64,000 bases of DNA from AP-15 sp963702685 (lineage in GTDB: Bacteria; Pseudomonadota; Alphaproteobacteria; ATCC43930; CGMCC-115725): NCBI GenBank assembly GCA_963702685.1, contig CAVPDQ010000021.1:62001-126000 (forward strand), read 5' to 3'. Shown piece by piece: positions 52,650-61,098 of the stretch (position 1 is the first letter of the stretch; every line of letters begins with the position of its first letter). Made by a program: the position numbers and the translations under genes. Under the pieces are notes generated by a model, which saw only the letters and a list, made by a program, of their open reading frames with translations, was not told the DNA's origin and ran no database searches.

Positions 52650-53087
52650 ATGGACGACACAGGTGCGATGAAACCCGTCGATCTACGCCCGGTGGCGAAG
52701 ATCATTGTCAGTTATGTCGGCAACCACGTCTTGGCGCCCGACCAGCTATCCGGCTTGATCGCCACCGTCGATCAGGCGATTCGCCAGCTCGGCACACCGG
52801 CAGCACCGCCGCCGGTGCGCATGCCGGCAGTCCCGATCAAGAAGTCGGTGCAGCGGACCCACGTCGTTTGTCTTGAATGCGGCTTCCAGGGCAAGACCTT
52901 GCGCCGACACCTGGGCACGCGGCACGGTCTTCAGATCGCCGAATATTTGCGGCGCTGGAAGCTGCCGAGCGATCACCCGCTGACGGCACCCGCCTATTCC
53001 GAGCAGCGCTCTGCGATGGCCAAGGAGCTCGGCCTCGGACGCAAGCGGGGCCGGGCCCGCGGTCGCGGTCGCCGCGCCAAGACCTGA
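52650..53087 (+). CDS. MucR/Ros family zinc-finger transcriptional regulator
   Basis: Alphaproteobacterial DNA-binding regulator controlling exopolysaccharide, motility and cell-cycle genes. The 145-aa product has the Ros-type zinc finger CLECGFQGKTLRRHLGTRHG (C-x2-C and H-x4-H) followed by LQIAEYLRRWKLPSDHPLTAP, the conserved family core. The C-terminus is a strongly basic Arg/Gly-rich tail (GRKRGRARGRGRR), longer than usual. The N-terminal region (VAKIIVSYVGNHVLAPDQLSGLI) matches the oligomerisation part. ATG 52650 has a GAGG ribosome site. The next gene is convergent, with a 17-bp direct repeat (agacctgacccgcgtca) at the 3' end. Confidence 0.93.
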   Translation: MDDTGAMKPVDLRPVAKIIVSYVGNHVLAPDQLSGLIATVDQAIRQLGTPAAPPPVRMPAVPIKKSVQRTHVVCLECGFQGKTLRRHLGTRHGLQIAEYLRRWKLPSDHPLTAPAYSEQRSAMAKELGLGRKRGRARGRGRRAKT

Positions 53088-53110
53088 CCCGCGTCAAGAC
53101 CTGACCCGCG

Positions 53111-54550
53111 TCAATCGACAAGCGGCAGGCTGAGCGGCGCAATCTCCGCGGCGCTCCGGCGCAAGTAATCGCGCCCCGGCGCGGCCTCGATCATGCGCTG
53201 CTGGGCGTCGGCGAGCTGCTGCGCGGCGCCGGCTTGGTCGAGCGTGAGCACTCGGCCCTCGGCGACGACCTGCCGCCCGTCAATAAAGACGTCGCGCACC
53301 GCGCGGTCGGCCGCGTGATAGACGAGAGACCGCAACGGGTCGCGCGCCGGCATCATCTGGGGCCGAGCCAGGTCGACGATGACGAGATCGGCCTTGGCGC
53401 CCGGCGCAATACGCCCGAGATCGTCGCGCAGCAACGCGCGGGCACCACCGACAGTCGCGGCGTGGAATATGTCCGCCGTGCTGACGGTGTGGATGTCGCG
53501 GGCGGCGATGCGGGCGAGGATCGCTGCCTTGCGCATCTCCTCGATCAGATTGTGCGGGGTCGTATCGGTGCCGAGCCCGACCGTGACGCCTGCCCGCAAG
53601 TAGTCGCCGAGGTTTTCCATCATCTGGCCGTAGCGGGCGAACGGGGTCGGGCAATGGGCCACCGAGGCGCCGCTCTCGGCGATAATTTCGAGGTCGCTTT
53701 GGGTCCACCAGCGCACCCAGGAATGGCTGTCGAGAAAGAGCGCATGGCCGAGGATCGTCTCGTGTCCCAAAATGCCGACCTCATGCGCCCATTGCACCGG
53801 CGTCTTGCCGTGGCGGCGCAGCATTTCCTGGACTTCGACAACGCTTTGCGCGACGTGGACGGTTAACGGGAGCCCGCGCTCGCGCGCTGCATCCCGGCTG
53901 TCGCGCAGCAAATCGGCGGTGCAAGTGTCGATCTGCATCGGCGAAACGACGCCGGAAAGACGGCCGCAGGGATGTCCCGCAGCCTCGTCGATCAGCGCCA
54001 GGGCCGCAGCAAAGCCGCGACGCCCGCGCGCCTCGTCCCAATCGAATTTGAGCTCGTGGTCATTGTCGAGCCGCCAGCGCGCCGAGGCATAGCCGGGAGC
54101 CAGAAACCCGCGGATGCCACTCTTGGCAAAAAGATCGATCCAGCCGCCCCATGCGGGCGAAATATCGACGAGCGAGGTGACCCCGCTCTGCAGCAGCTCG
54201 CAATAGGCGAACTCGGCGCTGGCCGCGCGTGCTTCGTCGTCGGGTGCGGAAAAGGCCTGCGAGCGCTCGTAGAGCCCGGTCATGTGCATGTTGCGCAGCC
54301 CGTGCTCTTCGCGCACGCCGCGATAAAGCGGCTCGTGCTCGGGATGCGCATGAATGTCGATCAGGCCCGGCATGACCATCCGGCTGCTGCCGTCGATGAC
54401 CCGTTCCGCCGGCCCGGCAAAATTTCGGCCGACAAAGCTGATGCGGTTCTCGGCAAAGGCGATGTCGATGCGGCGGCGATAGATCTGCCGGCCGGCGGTT
54501 GCGTCCCAAGCAACGACCCAATCTGCGTTTTTGATAAGGGTGGTGGTCAT
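53111..54550 (-). CDS. Amidohydrolase, chlorohydrolase/cytosine deaminase-like (ATZ/TRZ group)
   Basis: A 479-aa metal-dependent hydrolase. It has the N-terminal beta domain, the metal motif GLIDIHAHPEHEPL (H-x-H), LTVHVAQSVVEVQEM with a His, GASVAHCPTPFARYG, and the metal Asp in GLGTDTTPHNLIEEM. The C-terminal beta domain with GRIAPGAKADLVIVDL is typical of TrzA/SsnA/MtaD-like enzymes that deaminate or dechlorinate heterocycles. The specific substrate is unknown. ATG 54550 has a GATAAGGGTGG stretch upstream rather than a strong ribosome site. It is divergent from the P1 peptidase gene (71 bp). Confidence 0.88.
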   Translation of the reverse strand: MTTTLIKNADWVVAWDATAGRQIYRRRIDIAFAENRISFVGRNFAGPAERVIDGSSRMVMPGLIDIHAHPEHEPLYRGVREEHGLRNMHMTGLYERSQAFSAPDDEARAASAEFAYCELLQSGVTSLVDISPAWGGWIDLFAKSGIRGFLAPGYASARWRLDNDHELKFDWDEARGRRGFAAALALIDEAAGHPCGRLSGVVSPMQIDTCTADLLRDSRDAARERGLPLTVHVAQSVVEVQEMLRRHGKTPVQWAHEVGILGHETILGHALFLDSHSWVRWWTQSDLEIIAESGASVAHCPTPFARYGQMMENLGDYLRAGVTVGLGTDTTPHNLIEEMRKAAILARIAARDIHTVSTADIFHAATVGGARALLRDDLGRIAPGAKADLVIVDLARPQMMPARDPLRSLVYHAADRAVRDVFIDGRQVVAEGRVLTLDQAGAAQQLADAQQRMIEAAPGRDYLRRSAAEIAPLSLPLVD

Positions 54551-54621
54551 GGCGCCCCCTGCGGCGTTGGTGCGGCGGAAAGCGCGATGATATACGCCGG
54601 CACCCGCAGAGGAGGATAAGA

Positions 54622-55635
54622 GTGGCTGCTGCCGGACCGCGCAATTTGATCACCGACGTATCAGGAATCCTGGTTGGTCAGGCCGAGGATCATTCTGGGG
54701 TCACCGGGACGACGATAGTGCTGGCCGAAGAGCCGGCGGCAGCGGCGGTCGATGTGCGCGGCGGCGCGCCGGGAAGCCGCGAGCTGCAATTGCTGGCGCC
54801 CGAAGCCCTGGTCGAGCGGATCGATGCGGTGGTGCTGTCCGGCGGTTCGGCGTTCGGCCTCGATGCGGCAGCCGGGGTGATGGCATGGCTCGCCGCGGCC
54901 GGGCGCGGCTTTGCGGTTGGGACGAGCCGGGTGCCGATCGTGCCGGCGGCGGTCCTCTACGATCTCGGCTTCCCCAGCCGGCGTGCGTGGATCGGGGAGC
55001 CGCCCTATCGCGCGCTCGGCCGCCGCGCCGTCGATGCCGCGGGCAGCGCATTCTCCCTCGGCAATGCCGGCGCCGGGCTCGGCGCCACCTGCGGGCAGTT
55101 GAAAGGCGGCATCGGCAGCGCTTCGCTGGTGCTGGAGGATGGTGCGACGGTCGGGGCGATCGTCGCCGTCAACAGCTGGGGCTCGGCGGTGCGGCCCGAT
55201 TGCGGGCGGTTTTGGGCCTTCGAGCTGGCGCTCCCGGGCGAAATCGACCCCCAGCCGGCGGTTCCCGACGGAGCGCTCGACCCGATGGATTTCTCGGGCT
55301 GCAAGGCGATGATCCCCGGTGCCAACACGACAATTGCCGCGGTCGCCACCGACGCGGCGCTCGACAAGGCCGGCTGCCGGCGGTTGGCGATCATGGCCCA
55401 GTCCGGCCTCGCCCGCGCCATTCGCCCGATCCACACCCCGTTCGACGGCGACACCGTGTTCGCATTGTCGACCGGAACGGGCCCCACGGCGGCACCCGCC
55501 CGGCTCGCTCTGCTCGGCAGCGCCGCCGCCGATTGCCTGGCGCGCGCGGTCATGCGCGCGCTCGGCGCGGCCGCGCCGCTGGGCGGCGTCCCGAGCTGGC
55601 GGCAACTCTGGGGACAGCGGCAAAGTGCGGCTTGA
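54622..55635 (+). CDS. P1 family (DmpA/L-aminopeptidase) N-terminal-nucleophile peptidase
   Basis: A 337-aa autoprocessing aminopeptidase of the P1 (S58) family, releasing N-terminal D- or L-residues or beta-peptides. It begins PRNLITDVSGILVGQAEDHS and has VDVRGGAPGSRELQLL, VVLSGGSAFGLDAA and GAGLGATCG. The cleavage and nucleophile region is PGANTTIAAVATDA, where Thr rather than the Ser of DmpA is the likely nucleophile. GTG 54622 has an AGGAGGA ribosome site. It lies 74 bp upstream of the Liv substrate-binding protein gene, so peptide breakdown may feed that importer. Confidence 0.87.
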   Translation: MAAAGPRNLITDVSGILVGQAEDHSGVTGTTIVLAEEPAAAAVDVRGGAPGSRELQLLAPEALVERIDAVVLSGGSAFGLDAAAGVMAWLAAAGRGFAVGTSRVPIVPAAVLYDLGFPSRRAWIGEPPYRALGRRAVDAAGSAFSLGNAGAGLGATCGQLKGGIGSASLVLEDGATVGAIVAVNSWGSAVRPDCGRFWAFELALPGEIDPQPAVPDGALDPMDFSGCKAMIPGANTTIAAVATDAALDKAGCRRLAIMAQSGLARAIRPIHTPFDGDTVFALSTGTGPTAAPARLALLGSAAADCLARAVMRALGAAAPLGGVPSWRQLWGQRQSAA

Positions 55636-55661
55636 CAGCCCCCGACGCCGCGCCTGATAAG
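55632..55661 (+). promoter_or_regulatory. Candidate promoter of the liv operon
   Basis: TTGACA (55632-55637) and GATAAG (55656-55661) are separated by 18 bp, about 50 nt upstream of the substrate-binding protein start. The -35 overlaps the stop codon of the P1 peptidase gene. Confidence 0.5.
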
Positions 55662-55709
55662 GCGCCAGACCAAATCTCGTACATTTCGAACAGGGACGGA
55701 GACGCTGAC

Positions 55710-56912
55710 ATGTTACCCCGGATGATTTGGGCGGCGGCCTGTGCCGCCGCTTTTGCCGCTTCGCCGACATTCGCCGCCGAGACGATCAAGATCGGCTTCC
55801 CGATCCCGCTGTCGGGGCCGACCGCCGTTTACGGCCAACCGGTCTTGAAGGGCGCCGAGCTGGCGGTCGCCGAGATCAACGCCAAGGGCGGCGTCCTCGG
55901 CCGCAAGCTCGAATTGCTGCCGCGCGACAGCAAGGCCAACGCCGACGAGGCGGTGCGCGTCGCGCGCGAGCTGATCATCAAGAACGAGGTCAGCTTTCTC
56001 GTCGGCACCTTGACCTCGGCCGAGGCGCCGGCGGTCTCGACCGTGGCCAAGGAAAACAAGATCGTCTTTATCGCGCCGACCTCGAAAAGCACGATCCTGA
56101 CCGACCCGCAGCACCTAAACCCCTATATTTTCCGCGTCTCGTCGAACACCGATGTCGAGGGGCTGGCGGGCGCCACCTTGATGGCGCGATGGAAGGACGT
56201 GAAAACCGTCGCCACGATCGCGCCGGATTACGCCTATGGCCGCGACTCGGCCGCCGCCTTTATCGCCAGCCTGAAAAAGCTGCGCCCCGACATCAAGATC
56301 GTCGATCAGCAATGGCCCAAGGTCGGCGAGCCCGACTTTACCGCCTTCATCACCGCGCAGATGGGCAAGAAGCCGGACGCCGTTTATGCCTCGCTGTTCG
56401 CCGGCGATTTCATCACCTTCACCAAGGAGGCCAAGCCCCTCGGCTATTTCAAGATGATCAAGAACCGGATGATCGACTGCGCCGAGGTCGGCACCACCGA
56501 CGAAGCGCAGGCGCTCGGCAGCGACTATCCCTACGGCATCGTCTCCGACAGCTACGACCCGGTGATTTGGGGCGGCGCCACCGAGCCGGCGGCGCACAAG
56601 AAATTCATCGACGCGCTGAAGGCATTCACCAAGGATAAATACGCCTCGGGCTGGTCGATCGTCGGCTACCAGTCGATCTTTGCGCTCGCCGACGGCATCA
56701 AAAAGGCCGGCGACATCAAAAGCGCCGACGTCGCCAAGGCCTTGCTGGGGATGACCTGGGACACGCCGGTCGGCAAGCGCACCTTCAGCGCCAAGTCGCA
56801 CGAGACCTTCGCCCCCGAATATTGGGGCGTCATGGTCAAGGAAGCGGCCTATCCGTTCGCCGTCATGAAGAACCCCGAGCTGTTGCCGACCTCGTTCCCG
56901 GTGACCAACTGA
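55710..56912 (+). CDS. ABC transporter substrate-binding protein (Liv/LivK family)
   Basis: Periplasmic type-1 solute-binding protein for branched-chain amino acids or aromatic acids. The 400-aa product has a signal peptide (AACAAAFAASPTFAAE), then the family start TIKIGFPIPLSGPTAVYGQ, LAVAEINAKGGVLGRKLEL, and ADEAVRVARELI, with VGTLTSAEAPAVSTVAKE for ligand binding. The C-terminus reads FAVMKNPELLPTSFPVTN. ATG 55710 has GGGACGGAGA upstream. It heads the liv operon (followed by permeases and ATPases). Ligand is unknown. Confidence 0.93.
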   Translation: MLPRMIWAAACAAAFAASPTFAAETIKIGFPIPLSGPTAVYGQPVLKGAELAVAEINAKGGVLGRKLELLPRDSKANADEAVRVARELIIKNEVSFLVGTLTSAEAPAVSTVAKENKIVFIAPTSKSTILTDPQHLNPYIFRVSSNTDVEGLAGATLMARWKDVKTVATIAPDYAYGRDSAAAFIASLKKLRPDIKIVDQQWPKVGEPDFTAFITAQMGKKPDAVYASLFAGDFITFTKEAKPLGYFKMIKNRMIDCAEVGTTDEAQALGSDYPYGIVSDSYDPVIWGGATEPAAHKKFIDALKAFTKDKYASGWSIVGYQSIFALADGIKKAGDIKSADVAKALLGMTWDTPVGKRTFSAKSHETFAPEYWGVMVKEAAYPFAVMKNPELLPTSFPVTN

Positions 56913-57025
56913 GGAGGGCATCGAGACCGGGAGTGCAGCAGATCGATCGGCGATAACGATCGGCATTGCCAAGGATAACCGAGCGTCCGCGCATGATCGC
57001 GGACGCCGCCTTGCGGGAGGATTTG

Positions 57026-57130
57026 ATGCGCTCGACCCACATGCTGGGGATGCTGCTCGCCGCCGCCGCGGGCATCCCGATTGCCGTGATGAAGAATCCG
57101 GAGTTGTTGCCGCCGCAGGCAACCGACTGA
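57026..57130 (+). CDS. 34-aa ORF in the liv operon, probable internally deleted copy of a substrate-binding protein
   Basis: A tiny ORF with an excellent ribosome site (GGGAGG, 5-nt spacing). The N-terminus MRSTHMLGMLLAAAAG looks like a signal peptide start, while the C-terminus IAVMKNPELLPPQATD matches the end of the upstream binding protein (FAVMKNPELLPTSFPVTN). The simplest reading is a second, tandem binding-protein gene that lost everything between its signal peptide and its last 15 codons. It lies 113 bp after livK and 50 bp before livH. Whether it is translated or functional is unknown. Confidence 0.6.
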   Translation: MRSTHMLGMLLAAAAGIPIAVMKNPELLPPQATD

Positions 57131-57180
57131 CGACGGCAGCGAAACCGAGCAGCGCAAGAAACTTGGGAGATTGACCGGCG

Positions 57181-58059
57181 GTGGCGCCCTCGTTCCTGTT
57201 CAGCCAGTTCATGGGCGGCCTGACCACAGCGATGTTCTTGTTCCTGATCGCTTCGGGGCTGTCGCTGGTGTTCGGGGTCATGCGCGTGATCAACTTCGCG
57301 CACGGCTCGTTCTACATGCTGGGCGCCTATCTCGCCTGGCAGGCGGTGCAGTGGCTGCACCCGGCGGCCGGGGCGTTCTGGCCGGCGGCGTTGTTCGCGG
57401 CGCTCGCGATCGCCGTTCTCGGCGCCGTCGTCGAAAGGCTGTTCTTCCGGTCGCTCTACGGCCGCGAGGAGCTCTACCAGCTGTTGTTCACCTATGCGTT
57501 GGTGCTGATCCTCGGCGACGTCGCCAAGTTCCTGTGGGGCACCGGGCAATTGTCGGTGTCGCAGCCGCCGGGCCTGGCCGGCAGCATCCAGCTCTTCGGC
57601 ACGACGCAGCCGCTCTACAATATTTTCATCATGGTGATCGGCCCGGCGATCGCGGTCGCCGGCTGGCTCGTGCTGAACCATACCGGCGCCGGGCGGATGG
57701 TGCGGGCGGCCGCCTATGACCGCGAGATGCTCGATGCATTGGGCGCCAATGTCGGCTCGATCTATACCGGCATGTTTGTCGTCGCCTCGTTTCTCGCGGG
57801 GCTCTCCGGGGCGCTGGTGACGCCGATCCAGAGCATCGTGCCGGGGATGGACGTGCTGATCATCGTGCAGGCCTTTATCGTCGTGGTGATCGGCGGCATG
57901 GGCTCGATCTGGGGCACCTTCTGGGGCTCGATCATCTATGGCCAGGTGTTGTCGTTCGGGATCCTGGTGTTTCCCGGCTTTTCACTGTTCTCGGTGTTCG
58001 CGCTGATGGCGGTGATCCTGATCGTGCGCCCCTGGGGCCTGTTCGGCCGGCCGATATGA
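57181..58059 (+). CDS. livH: Branched-chain amino acid ABC permease, LivH type
   Basis: One of two inner-membrane permeases. The 292-aa product has about eight helices and the LivH marks: GLSLVFGVMRVINFAHGSFYMLGAY near the N-terminus, VVERLFFRSLYGREELYQLL, and AFIVVVIGGMGSIWGTFWGS, ending VRPWGLFGRPI. The start may be GTG 57181 or ATG 57211. The stop overlaps the livM start by 4 bp (ATGA). Confidence 0.93.
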   Translation: MAPSFLFSQFMGGLTTAMFLFLIASGLSLVFGVMRVINFAHGSFYMLGAYLAWQAVQWLHPAAGAFWPAALFAALAIAVLGAVVERLFFRSLYGREELYQLLFTYALVLILGDVAKFLWGTGQLSVSQPPGLAGSIQLFGTTQPLYNIFIMVIGPAIAVAGWLVLNHTGAGRMVRAAAYDREMLDALGANVGSIYTGMFVVASFLAGLSGALVTPIQSIVPGMDVLIIVQAFIVVVIGGMGSIWGTFWGSIIYGQVLSFGILVFPGFSLFSVFALMAVILIVRPWGLFGRPI

Positions 58060-59051
58060 GCGCGCGCCGCTCGGTCATGGCCGGCCGCATCCCGTGGACG
58101 CTGATCGTCTTTCTCGTCATGTGCACGGTGCCGTGGATCGGCACCCGCTACGACACGTTTCTCGCCGCGCAGATCGCGATCGACGCGCTCTTTGCGGTCA
58201 GCCTCAACCTCTTGCTCGGCACCACCGGCCTCGTCTCCTTCGGCCATGTCGCGTATTTCGGCGTCGGCGCCTATGTCTGCGGCATTCTGATGAAGACCTA
58301 CGGGGTGCCGTTTGTCATCGCGTTCCCGGCGGCCGGTCTCGGCGCGGCGCTGTTTGCCCTGGTCTCGGGATTTTTTTGCGTGCGTCTGATGAAGCTCTAC
58401 TTTGCGATGCTGACGCTCGCCTTCTCGCAGATCGTCTGGGCGATCGCCTACAAGTGGAACGCCGTGACCGGCGGCGACAATGGGCTGCCCGAGATCCCCT
58501 ATCCCAATCTCGACTGGATGTCGGCGATCCCGGGCTGCGCCGACCTGTCGATCGGCGCCCGCTTTTATCTCCTGACCCTGGTTCTGGTCGGGCTGTCGCT
58601 CGCGATCGTGCACAAGATCGTGCGCTCGCCGTTTGGCCGCATGCTGACGACGATCCGCGACAACCCCGAGCGCGCCGCCTTTATCGGGCTCAACGTGCGC
58701 GCCTATCAGCTCGCCGCGTTTGTCGTCGCCGGCAGCTTTGCCGGGCTCGCCGGCGCGCTCTACGGCATCTTCAGCCGCGGCGTCTTCACCGATTACGTGT
58801 TCTGGTCGAAATCGGCCGAGGTCGTGATCATGGCGATCCTCGGCGGCATCAACTTTTTCTGGGGTCCGCCGGTCGGCGCCTTGGCGCTCATTTGGCTCAA
58901 CCAGCAGATTACCGACTACACCCAATACTGGCCGTTCGTGCTCGGCACGATCCTCCTGGTGCTGCTGTTCGTGTTCCCGGGCGGCATCGTCGGCGGGCTG
59001 GTCGCCGGCTGGCGCTTCGCGCGACGCCGCCTCGTGGGCCGCGATGCTTGA
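58056..59051 (+). CDS. livM: Branched-chain amino acid ABC permease, LivM type
   Basis: Second permease of the Liv transporter. The 331-aa product has VSLNLLLGTTGLVSFGHVAYFGVGAY, FGRMLTTIRDNPERAAFIG (EAA-like loop), and KSAEVVIMAILGGINFFWGPPVGA, with a charged C-terminal tail. The ATG overlaps the livH stop, and its end overlaps the livG start by 8 bp, so the genes are tightly coupled. Confidence 0.94.
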   Translation: MSARRSVMAGRIPWTLIVFLVMCTVPWIGTRYDTFLAAQIAIDALFAVSLNLLLGTTGLVSFGHVAYFGVGAYVCGILMKTYGVPFVIAFPAAGLGAALFALVSGFFCVRLMKLYFAMLTLAFSQIVWAIAYKWNAVTGGDNGLPEIPYPNLDWMSAIPGCADLSIGARFYLLTLVLVGLSLAIVHKIVRSPFGRMLTTIRDNPERAAFIGLNVRAYQLAAFVVAGSFAGLAGALYGIFSRGVFTDYVFWSKSAEVVIMAILGGINFFWGPPVGALALIWLNQQITDYTQYWPFVLGTILLVLLFVFPGGIVGGLVAGWRFARRRLVGRDA

Positions 59052-59778
59052 GGTGCGCGAGCTGCGCAAGTCGTTCGCCGGCTTTGTCGCCGTCGGCGGC
59101 GTCAGCCTCACCATCGAAACCCGGCAGATCGCGGCGGTGATCGGCCCGAACGGCGCCGGCAAATCGACCTTCTTCAACCTGATCACCGGTCATCTGCACC
59201 CGGATGGCGGGCGGGTCTTGCTCGACGGCCGCGACATCACCGGGGCACCACCGCACCGCATCTGCCGCTTGGGGGTCGGCCGCTCGTTTCAGCGCACCAA
59301 CATCTTCGCCAAGCTGACGGTGTTCGAGAACATCCAGGCCGCGCTGATCGCGCATCACCGGCGCGGCCACAATTTTTGGTCGCGCTCCGAGGATTTCTAC
59401 CGCGAGGAAACCGAGCAGCTGCTGGTCTCGATCGGCCTCGGGGACGCCGCGCGCACGGTTGCCGGCACGCTCAGCTACGGCAACCAGAAGCAGATCGAGC
59501 TCGGCATCGCCTTGGCCAGCGACCCGCGCCTCCTCTTGCTCGACGAGCCGACCGCCGGCATGTCGCCGGCCGAGACGCACGACACGATGAGCCTCCTCCA
59601 GCGCATCGCCGCCGAGCGCGAGCTGACCCTTCTGTTCACCGAGCACGATATGGAGGTGGTGTTCGCGATCGCCGAAAAGATCGCGGTCCTGCATCAGGGC
59701 CGGTTGTTGGCCGAGGGCACGCCTGCCGAGGTGCGCGCCGACCCTGAAGTCCGCCGCGTCTATCTGGGACAGCACTAG
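59044..59778 (+). CDS. livG: Branched-chain amino acid ABC ATPase, LivG type
   Basis: Cytoplasmic ATPase of 244 aa. Walker A GPNGAGKSTFFNL, the LivG-specific segment GVGRSFQRTNIFAKLTVFEN, signature LSYGNQKQIELGIALA, Walker B RLLLLDEPTAGMSP and the switch His in TEHDMEVVF are all present. ATG 59044 lies 8 bp inside livM. The operon is then interrupted by 237 bp with a dispersed repeat before livF. Confidence 0.95.
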   Translation: MLEVRELRKSFAGFVAVGGVSLTIETRQIAAVIGPNGAGKSTFFNLITGHLHPDGGRVLLDGRDITGAPPHRICRLGVGRSFQRTNIFAKLTVFENIQAALIAHHRRGHNFWSRSEDFYREETEQLLVSIGLGDAARTVAGTLSYGNQKQIELGIALASDPRLLLLDEPTAGMSPAETHDTMSLLQRIAAERELTLLFTEHDMEVVFAIAEKIAVLHQGRLLAEGTPAEVRADPEVRRVYLGQH

Positions 59779-59832
59779 GGCATGCTCCCCTCGCATCGAA
59801 GGTCTGAGAGAAAGTTACGCCGCACACATGGG

Positions 59833-59957
59833 GTCATTCCGGGATGCCCTATTGGGGCAGGCCCGGAACCCAAGCACACCGCTGCCGGCACAGGTAATCG
59901 GAGGCCGGAGTTCATAGGTTCCGGGCTCGCGGGCAACCGCCCGCGCCCCGGAAAGAC
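59833..59957. repeat. Large dispersed inverted repeat, copy 2, between livG and livF
   Basis: Begins gtcattccggg and ends ccccggaaagac, with the same internal landmarks as the 10251-10372 copy: cccggaacccaag near 59862 and gttcataggttccgggc near 59910. It separates livG from livF, which are normally adjacent, and would form a strong hairpin in the operon mRNA. Confidence 0.85.
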
Positions 59958-60015
59958 GATGCAGCAACGCGGCGGCGCTGCGCATCCGGGTAGGGTTTAG
60001 AGAGATCATGCGCTG

Positions 60016-60723
60016 ATGGCCCCTCTCCTTGCGGTCGAGGACATCCACACCGCCTACGGCTTGAGCCGGGTGTTGTTTGGCGTCTCGCTCGAAATCGCCG
60101 AGGGCGAATGCGTGTGCCTCCTGGGCAGGAATGGTGTCGGCAAGACAACGACGATGCGCTCGGTGATGGGGCTGACCCCGCCGTCGGGCGGCCGCGTCCT
60201 GTGGCAGGGCCGTGAGATCACCGGCTGGGCGCCGCACCGGGTCGCCCGCGCCGGCATCGGCTTTGTCCCAGAAGACCGGCGCATCTTTGCCGAATTGACG
60301 GTGCGCGAAAATCTCGAAGTCGGCGCCCAGGCGGCGCATCGGCCCGGCCATTGGACGATCGAGGCGGTCGGCGACCTGTTCCCGGTGCTGCGCGAACGGC
60401 GCGACCAACGCGGCGGGTTTCTGTCGGGCGGCGAGCAGCAGATGCTGACGATCGCCCGCACCCTGATGGGCAACCCGCAGCTGTTGCTGCTGGACGAGCC
60501 ATCCGAGGGCCTCGCCCCGCTCGTCGTCGAGATGCTCGGCGGCAAGATCGCCGAATTGAAGGCGCAGGGCCTGACGATCCTCCTGGCCGAGCAGGGTGCC
60601 GATTTCGCCCTCGCCTTGGCCGACCGCGTCTACGTCCTCGAAAAGGGTGCCGTCCGCTATTCCGGCTCCGCCGCCGAATTGCGCCAGGACCGCGCCCTCC
60701 TCGACCGCCTGCTCGCGGTATAG
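60016..60723 (+). CDS. livF: Branched-chain amino acid ABC ATPase, LivF type
   Basis: Second ATPase of the transporter (235 aa). It has the LivF opening HTAYGLSRVLFGVSLEIAEG, Walker A GRNGVGKTTTMRS, IGFVPEDRRIFAELTVRENL, the signature LSGGEQQMLTIARTLM, and Walker B LLLLDEPSEGLAPLVVE, with a final LAEQGADFALALADRVYVLE. It completes the LivKHMGF set although separated from livG by an inserted repeat. The ATG at 60016 lies just after the repeat. Confidence 0.95.
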   Translation: MAPLLAVEDIHTAYGLSRVLFGVSLEIAEGECVCLLGRNGVGKTTTMRSVMGLTPPSGGRVLWQGREITGWAPHRVARAGIGFVPEDRRIFAELTVRENLEVGAQAAHRPGHWTIEAVGDLFPVLRERRDQRGGFLSGGEQQMLTIARTLMGNPQLLLLDEPSEGLAPLVVEMLGGKIAELKAQGLTILLAEQGADFALALADRVYVLEKGAVRYSGSAAELRQDRALLDRLLAV

Positions 60724-60743
60724 CGGCTCCGATTTCAAAGCCC

Positions 60744-60868
60744 GGATATCCCCCTCACCGCCCTTGCGGGCGAGAGGGTCGGGGTGAGGTGGGGGGAGCC
60801 CCAACTCGACCTGCGGCGCGACCCACCTCACCCTCCCACGCCGGAGCCTGATGGGGTGGATGGCCCCC
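60744..60868. repeat. Palindromic repeat flanking the IS relic, left side
   Basis: Contains ccctcaccgcccttgcgggc, gagagggtcggggtgagg and cacctcaccctccc, a nested palindrome family common in alphaproteobacterial intergenic DNA. Related sequence lies at 61262-61430 on the other side of the IS relic. Confidence 0.65.
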
Positions 60869-60927
60869 TCACGGCATCGATGTGCCAGAGTTGGGTTGTC
60901 AACAACGCCAACGGACAGGAGCCATCC

Positions 60928-61098
60928 ATGAGCGAGGTTACAACGATCGGGCTGGATCTGGCCAAGACGGTCTTTCAAAGCCTGCCCCGGCGCAGGCCGG
61001 GGTACACGGGGTGGACGCCGAGGGGACAGTAATGGTGCGCCGCTCGCTGCGGCGGGGGCAGATGTTGGCGTACTTTGCCAAGCTGCCGCCGTGTCTGG
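60928..61098 (+). mobile_element. IS110-family transposase, 5' fragment
   Basis: Starts ATG 60928 (AGGAGCC ribosome site) with MSEVTTIGLDLAKTVFQ, the N-terminus of IS110 transposases with the first catalytic-Asp region. A palindrome (gcctgccccggcgcaggccg, about 60981-61003) then replaces a short stretch and shifts the frame. The next frame resumes VHGVDAEGTVMVRRSLRRG and MLAYFAKLPPCLAG before being lost at about 61098. Only about 55 codons of about 340 remain, so it is non-functional. Confidence 0.85.
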
